64,000 nucleotides of DNA, from the NCBI RefSeq assembly GCF_900130065.1, contig NZ_FQXV01000015.1, forward strand, positions 16,033 through 80,032. The letters are read 5' to 3'. The notes under the pieces are model-generated. The model worked only from the letters and a program-made list of their open reading frames with translations, did not search any database and was not told the origin of the DNA. This DNA comes from Sporobacter termitidis DSM 10068. GTDB lineage: Bacteria > Bacillota > Clostridia > Oscillospirales > Oscillospiraceae. Positions 60,625 to 64,000 of this stretch are shown piece after piece (the stretch's first letter is position 1; each line of letters begins with the position of its first letter). Both the position numbers and the translations under genes were made by a program.

Positions 60625-62052
60625 TCATGTTCCCCGGCGGGCAAGGCTTTTAAGCGCGTCGATGAATGCGTCGATCTCTTCCGGCGTGTTGTACACCGCC
60701 AGGGAGGCGCGGACGATTTTTTCAAGCCCGAACCGCCGCAGGACCGGCTGCGCGCAATGGTGCCCGGCACGCACGGCGATGCCCGCCCCGTCGAGATATC
60801 GGGCGGCGTCGTCGCTGTCGATGCCGCGCAGATAAAACGAGACGATGCCCGACTTCCGCGCGGCGCTGCCCACGGTCACAAGGCCGGGGACAGACTGGAT
60901 GCGCGCCGCCATATAGGCTAAAAGCTCGTGCTCATAGCGCTCCACAGCGGGCAGTCCCAGGGCCGCGACGTACCGGACGGCGCTTTCCAGCCCCACCGCG
61001 TCGGCGATGTTGCCCGTTCCGGCCTCGAACTTGTGCGGCGGCTTCTTGAAGCGGCTTTCCGCCATCGTCACGTCCTCGATCATGTTGCCGCCGCCCTGAT
61101 AGGGCGCCATGCCGTCGAGCAGCGCGTACCGGCCGTACAGGACGCCGACGCCGGTGGGGCCAAAGATTTTGTGGCCGGAGAAGACATAGAAATCGGCGCC
61201 CAGCGCCCGGACGTCCACCGGCAGATGCGCCGCGGCCTGCGCGCCGTCGATAAGGACGAGCGCCCCGGCCTCGTGCGCCAGGCGCGTGAGCTCTTCCGCC
61301 GGCGTGATCGTCCCCAGCACGTTGGACACGTGGGCGAAGGCCACGAGCTTTGTTTTCCGGGACAGGAGCCTTTTGTATTCCGGGAGGAGCACTTGGCCCG
61401 TGTCGTCCACCGGGAAGCTCCGGAGAACGGCGCCCGTCTTCCGGCAGAGAAACTGCCACGGCACGATGTTGGCGTGGTGCTCCAGCTCGGACACGAGGAT
61501 CTCGTCGCCCTCGGAAACGGCGCCCTCGCCCCAGGCCCGCGCCACCAGGTTGATCCCCTCGGTGGTCCCCCGGACAAAGACGATCTCATCAGGGCTCGAG
61601 GCTCCCAGAAATTCCGCCATGGCGCGGCGCGCGCCCTCGTAGGCGTCCGTCGACCGGCGGGCCAGCGTGTGCGCGCCGCGGTGGACGTTGGAGTTCTCGT
61701 GCTCGTAAAACCGGCGGAGCCGGTCGATAACGCATTGGGGCTTCTGCGTGGTGGCGGCGTTGTCAAACCAGATGAGGTTTTTCCCGTTCACCTTTTCATT
61801 GAGAATCGGGAAATCGTCCCGCACGCCGGCAATGCCCGAGCGGGGCAGCGGCGCGGGCAGGGGAGCAGGCGTGTTGTCTAAAAACAGCGGCCATGCTTCA
61901 AAACCGTTGAATACAGGCGATGACACGCCAGCGCGGCCGAGAAGATTTTCCGCGTCCCGGCCAGCAGCTGCGCCAGCACCAAACAGCTCAGGATAATAAC
62001 GGCGGGCTTCGTCAAAAATGAGCCTTTCCACATCGGCGTTATTTGTAATCAT
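60625..62052 (-). CDS. SufS-type cysteine desulfurase, predicted encapsulin cargo
   Basis: 475 residues. PLP enzyme that takes sulfur from cysteine as a persulfide, leaving alanine. PLP Lys295 in FSGHKIFGPT, catalytic Cys433 in RAGHHCAQPV, and the HVSNVLGTI and IDGAQAAAH loops are intact. Residues 1-75 form an extra N-terminal segment not in normal SufS, with a Pro/Ala/Leu-rich stretch (TPAPLPAPLPRSG, 61-73) that may target it into the shell. ATG 62052 overlaps the end of the encapsulin gene by 14 bp; ATG 62073 is an alternative. No sufBCD genes are nearby. Confidence 0.93.
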   Translation of the reverse strand: MITNNADVERLIFDEARRYYPELFGAGAAAGRDAENLLGRAGVSSPVFNGFEAWPLFLDNTPAPLPAPLPRSGIAGVRDDFPILNEKVNGKNLIWFDNAATTQKPQCVIDRLRRFYEHENSNVHRGAHTLARRSTDAYEGARRAMAEFLGASSPDEIVFVRGTTEGINLVARAWGEGAVSEGDEILVSELEHHANIVPWQFLCRKTGAVLRSFPVDDTGQVLLPEYKRLLSRKTKLVAFAHVSNVLGTITPAEELTRLAHEAGALVLIDGAQAAAHLPVDVRALGADFYVFSGHKIFGPTGVGVLYGRYALLDGMAPYQGGGNMIEDVTMAESRFKKPPHKFEAGTGNIADAVGLESAVRYVAALGLPAVERYEHELLAYMAARIQSVPGLVTVGSAARKSGIVSFYLRGIDSDDAARYLDGAGIAVRAGHHCAQPVLRRFGLEKIVRASLAVYNTPEEIDAFIDALKSLARRGT

Positions 62053-62983
62053 AATAGTGGCCCGTCTCCACATTTTCCAGCACGGCGATGGCGTCGTCGG
62101 TCAATATGGCGGCCGAGCAGTAAATGGACAGCAGATAAAAGCCGATGCCCTTGTTGTCGATCCCCATAAAGCGCACCGACAGCCCGTTCGACTGCTCGCC
62201 CTGCAGCCCCGACTGGTACAGGCCGATGACGCCCTGCCTGGCCTCGCCGCTCCGGATGAGCAGGATGTTCGTCCTGCCGTTTTTGCCGTGGGTATTGGAC
62301 TGCCCGTCCACAAGGAGCTTGTCGCAGGGCACCAGCGGGATGCCTCGCCAGCTCAGGAAATTCCCGCCGTAGAGATTCACCGCCAGGGGCGGCACGCCCC
62401 GCCGTGTGCATTCCCGGCTGAAGGCGGCGATGGCGGCCGGGTGCGCCAGAAAGAAGGAGGGCTCCTTCCACACCCGGGAGATCAGCTCGTCCAGGTCGTC
62501 CGGCGTGGGCGAGCCGGTGCGGGAGGCCACGCGCTGGGCCGGCGCGGTGTTTTTCAAAAGCCCGTAGTCGTCGCTGTTGATGATGAGATACTCCTGCTTC
62601 TCCTTGAGGCTTTCCATCCCCAGGCGGATCTGCTCCTTGATCTGGTCGTACGGCTTGCTGTACAGGTCGGAGACCCTCGTCCCGATTTTGACGATGGTGG
62701 ACACCGACGACAGGATGTATTCGCGGGGCGTCTGCTCGTAGTCGATAAAGCCCTCAGGGATGTCATCGCTGTTCTGCTGCGCGCAGAGCACGTCCAGGAG
62801 CCTGTCGGGTTCCTTGACCCTGTTCAGGCGGAAAATGCCGGTGTCGACCGGCTTGAGCTCCAGAAACCGCGCCAGCCACCGCGGCGTGATCGTCCCGTAC
62901 TGCGGTACGGTTTTGACCACGTCCGCCAGCTGGTAAGCGCTGCGCGCCGACAGCGCGTCAATAGTGTCGTATCCTTCAGGCAT
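62039..62983 (-). CDS. Family 2A encapsulin shell protein (SrpI-like)
   Basis: 314 residues with the HK97-type fold of encapsulin shells. Recognisable family motifs: KPYDQIKEQIRLGMESLKEK (110-129), RTGSPTPDDLDELISRVW (155-172), PSFFLAHPAAIAAFSRECTR (175-194), WRGIPLVPCDKL (212-223) and LSVRFMGIDNKGIGFYLLS (268-286). There is no cyclic-nucleotide-binding insertion, so Family 2A rather than 2B. The extended N-terminal arm (1-60) is typical of Family 2. Many copies should assemble into a capsule around the coupled cysteine desulfurase. Start behind AAGGAG. Confidence 0.93.
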   Translation of the reverse strand: MPEGYDTIDALSARSAYQLADVVKTVPQYGTITPRWLARFLELKPVDTGIFRLNRVKEPDRLLDVLCAQQNSDDIPEGFIDYEQTPREYILSSVSTIVKIGTRVSDLYSKPYDQIKEQIRLGMESLKEKQEYLIINSDDYGLLKNTAPAQRVASRTGSPTPDDLDELISRVWKEPSFFLAHPAAIAAFSRECTRRGVPPLAVNLYGGNFLSWRGIPLVPCDKLLVDGQSNTHGKNGRTNILLIRSGEARQGVIGLYQSGLQGEQSNGLSVRFMGIDNKGIGFYLLSIYCSAAILTDDAIAVLENVETGHYYDYK

Positions 62984-63211
62984 GATGTTCTCCTTGCTGT
63001 AAATCCTTATTTTGCATAAAGAGGGTGATACCGTTATTTTTTGAGCCGGGCGGGATTTTATTCAAAAATTCCCACACATCCGCTTCGCGTAGGGCGCGAT
63101 GCCCGCATCCCCGTTGATCCGGACGGCTTCGGTCGTCTGTTCCTGCCGACGCGGCACGGTGTTCAGCCGGCCAGCGTATCACGTGAAAAAATGCCGGTGT
63201 GAAACAAACTC
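62984..63211. other. Divergent intergenic region of encapsulin and yhbD
   Basis: About 230 bp, with no supportable gene. It should contain the encapsulin promoter (minus strand), which could not be fixed by eye, and flanks the yhbD promoter at 63212. Confidence 0.4.
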
Positions 63212-63240
63212 TTGACAGTGTAACAATGTTATGTTACACT
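63212..63240 (+). promoter_or_regulatory. Promoter and inverted-repeat operator of yhbD
   Basis: TTGACA (63212-63217), 17-bp spacer, TACACT (63235-63240). The inverted repeat AGTGTAACA (63217-63225), 6 bp, TGTTACACT (63232-63240) fills the whole spacer and -10, as MerR-like regulators often prefer. Probable autoregulation by YhbD. Confidence 0.7.
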
Positions 63241-63263
63241 GCAATTATATAGGGGGCGACACG

Positions 63264-63887
63264 ATGGAAGAAGAGCTGATCTCCAAAAAAGAGCTGCTGG
63301 ACGCGACGGATATTTCGTACGGGCAGCTGTACAGATGGAAGCGAAAGGGCCTCATCCCCGAGGACTGGTTTATAAAGAAATCGTCGTTTACCGGGCAGGA
63401 GACATATTTCCCAAGGCAAAAGGTCCTGTCCCGCATTGAAAAAATCAAGAGCATGAAGGAGGACGTCTCGTTGGACGAGCTGGCGGACGTCTTTACGCCG
63501 ACGCTGAGCGAGGTGGCGCTGGACCACGGGGAGATCGTCTCCCGCGGCATCGCGTCCGCCGAGGTGCTGAGGATATTCCTTGAGGAGGGCGGCGGCGGGG
63601 AAATGCTGTCGTTTCCGGACCTGGCGGCGCTGTTTCTATTAAACAGGCTCATCGTCGCGGGAGATATCGGCCTGGAGGAGGGCAAAACGCTCCTGGACGT
63701 GATGACGGAGGCCGCCGGGGCGCTGGGGCTCGAAGCCTGCGAGGTCTTCCTGACGCGAAAGCTCGGCGTGTTTTCCTGCTTCATCGTCAAGCCGCCCTGC
63801 AGCATCGTTACCGACAAGGGCGTCAAGATCATCGGCCGGCAGAACATGGCCGCGCTGATCGAAGAAATCAAACTCAAACTCATATAG
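63264..63887 (+). CDS. yhbD: YhbD family protein (DUF4004) with MerR-like helix-turn-helix
   Basis: 207 residues. N-terminal MerR-like DNA-binding segment (SKKELLDATDISYGQLYRWK then RKGLIPEDWF, about 6-35), a short linker helix, and a C-terminal domain of unknown function with VFLTRKLGVFSCFIVKPPCS. Starts at ATG 63264 behind AGGGGGCGAC. Directly followed by a bactofilin gene 12 bp later, the same order as yhbD-yhbE-yhbF in Bacillus subtilis. Confidence 0.87.
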   Translation: MEEELISKKELLDATDISYGQLYRWKRKGLIPEDWFIKKSSFTGQETYFPRQKVLSRIEKIKSMKEDVSLDELADVFTPTLSEVALDHGEIVSRGIASAEVLRIFLEEGGGGEMLSFPDLAALFLLNRLIVAGDIGLEEGKTLLDVMTEAAGALGLEACEVFLTRKLGVFSCFIVKPPCSIVTDKGVKIIGRQNMAALIEEIKLKLI

Positions 63888-63899
63888 GAGGGCATCGAT

Positions 63900-64000
63900 A
63901 TGGACAGCACAAAGCGCGGCGATATCCGCATCAACGGCTCCGGCAGCACCGGCGGCGGAGCCTATGACAGCGTCATCATCAGGGGGACGGGGAAGGTCGC
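63900..64000 (+). CDS. Bactofilin-type polymer-forming protein (YhbE-like), 5' part only
   Basis: Only 33 codons are visible before the window ends (MDSTKRGDIRINGSGSTGGG...YDSVIIRGTGKV). The start resembles YhbE/BacE and related bactofilins, with the VIIRGTGKV beta-strand repeat of that family. Strong AGGAGGG ribosome site. Its linkage to yhbD supports the call. Bactofilins polymerise into cytoskeletal filaments. Confidence 0.75.
   Translation, partial: MDSTKRGDIRINGSGSTGGGAYDSVIIRGTGKV

Noticed and set aside
62018..63019. 333-codon plus-strand frame opposite the encapsulin gene
   Set aside because: Antisense shadow; the minus strand matches encapsulin motif by motif.
62976..63182. 68-codon minus-strand frame upstream of the encapsulin gene
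   Set aside because: No ribosome site, odd composition, and it overlaps the encapsulin start; more likely the promoter region.
1..64000. CRISPR arrays, tRNA or rRNA genes, prophage, integrated element ends
   Set aside because: No regularly spaced repeats, no tRNA cloverleaf or rRNA sequence, no integrase, transposase or phage structural genes were seen on either strand; the Gp49-like toxin and the HK97-fold encapsulin are not evidence for a prophage here.

Overview
The window looks like chromosomal DNA from an anaerobic, spore-forming, GC-rich member of the Clostridia, most likely an Oscillospiraceae relative. The grounds are: AGGAGG-type ribosome binding sites on nearly every gene; aldo/keto reductases carrying C-terminal 2x[4Fe-4S] domains; covalent-FMN and Fe-S/flavodoxin-type redox proteins; a Tlp small acid-soluble spore protein; a YhbD-bactofilin pair as in Bacillus/Clostridia; and dispersed palindromic intergenic repeats typical of these genomes. 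The placement is inference. No rRNA, tRNA, CRISPR array, prophage or transposase was seen.

Layout. 1-5 kb: a divergent DHA2 drug exporter (cut by the left edge) and TetR regulator sharing a palindromic operator, then a small membrane protein, an orphan E2-like acyltransferase, a metallo-hydrolase and a radical SAM protein. 5-9 kb: a TetR gene and an AKR/MBL/AKR redox cassette that share an identical operator. 9-17 kb: DMT and TauE transporters, an AT-rich toxin-antitoxin pair, an OmpR two-component system with a small secreted protein, DUF554, an alpha/beta hydrolase and a nitroreductase. 17-23 kb: TetR plus a membrane FMN-binding protein, flavodoxin, alcohol dehydrogenase, EAL-like/HDOD protein, GtrA, GNAT and a MITE-like element. 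23-30 kb (mostly minus strand): ClpP, AraC, amidohydrolase, an MBOAT/DHHW acylation pair and a large membrane protein. 30-39 kb: CheW/MCP, a FAD oxidoreductase, a transglutaminase and PhoH. 39-44 kb: a PucR regulator, an orphan solute-binding lipoprotein and a URO-D family methyltransferase-like protein. 44-49 kb: a NarL-type two-component system divergent from a three-gene ABC-2 exporter (Lnr-like layout) with a perfect palindrome between them. 49-52 kb: ppx-ppk1 polyphosphate operon. 53-60 kb: lipoprotein, bactofilin-like membrane protein, HAD, DUF212, GNAT, and a fused MEMO-AMMECR1 protein plus its radical SAM partner. 60-64 kb: Tlp spore protein, a Family 2A encapsulin shell gene coupled to a SufS-type cysteine desulfurase cargo, then yhbD and the start of a bactofilin gene.

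The most notable system is the encapsulin/cysteine desulfurase operon (60625-62983, minus strand): a protein nanocompartment predicted to enclose a sulfur-mobilising enzyme. The family is already described from other bacteria, but here the cargo has a short N-terminal extension and the locus sits in a spore-former beside a spore protein gene. Other points of interest are duplicated or perfectly palindromic operators at several regulator genes, a branched terminator-like element at 14.4 kb, and a family of short intergenic palindromes.
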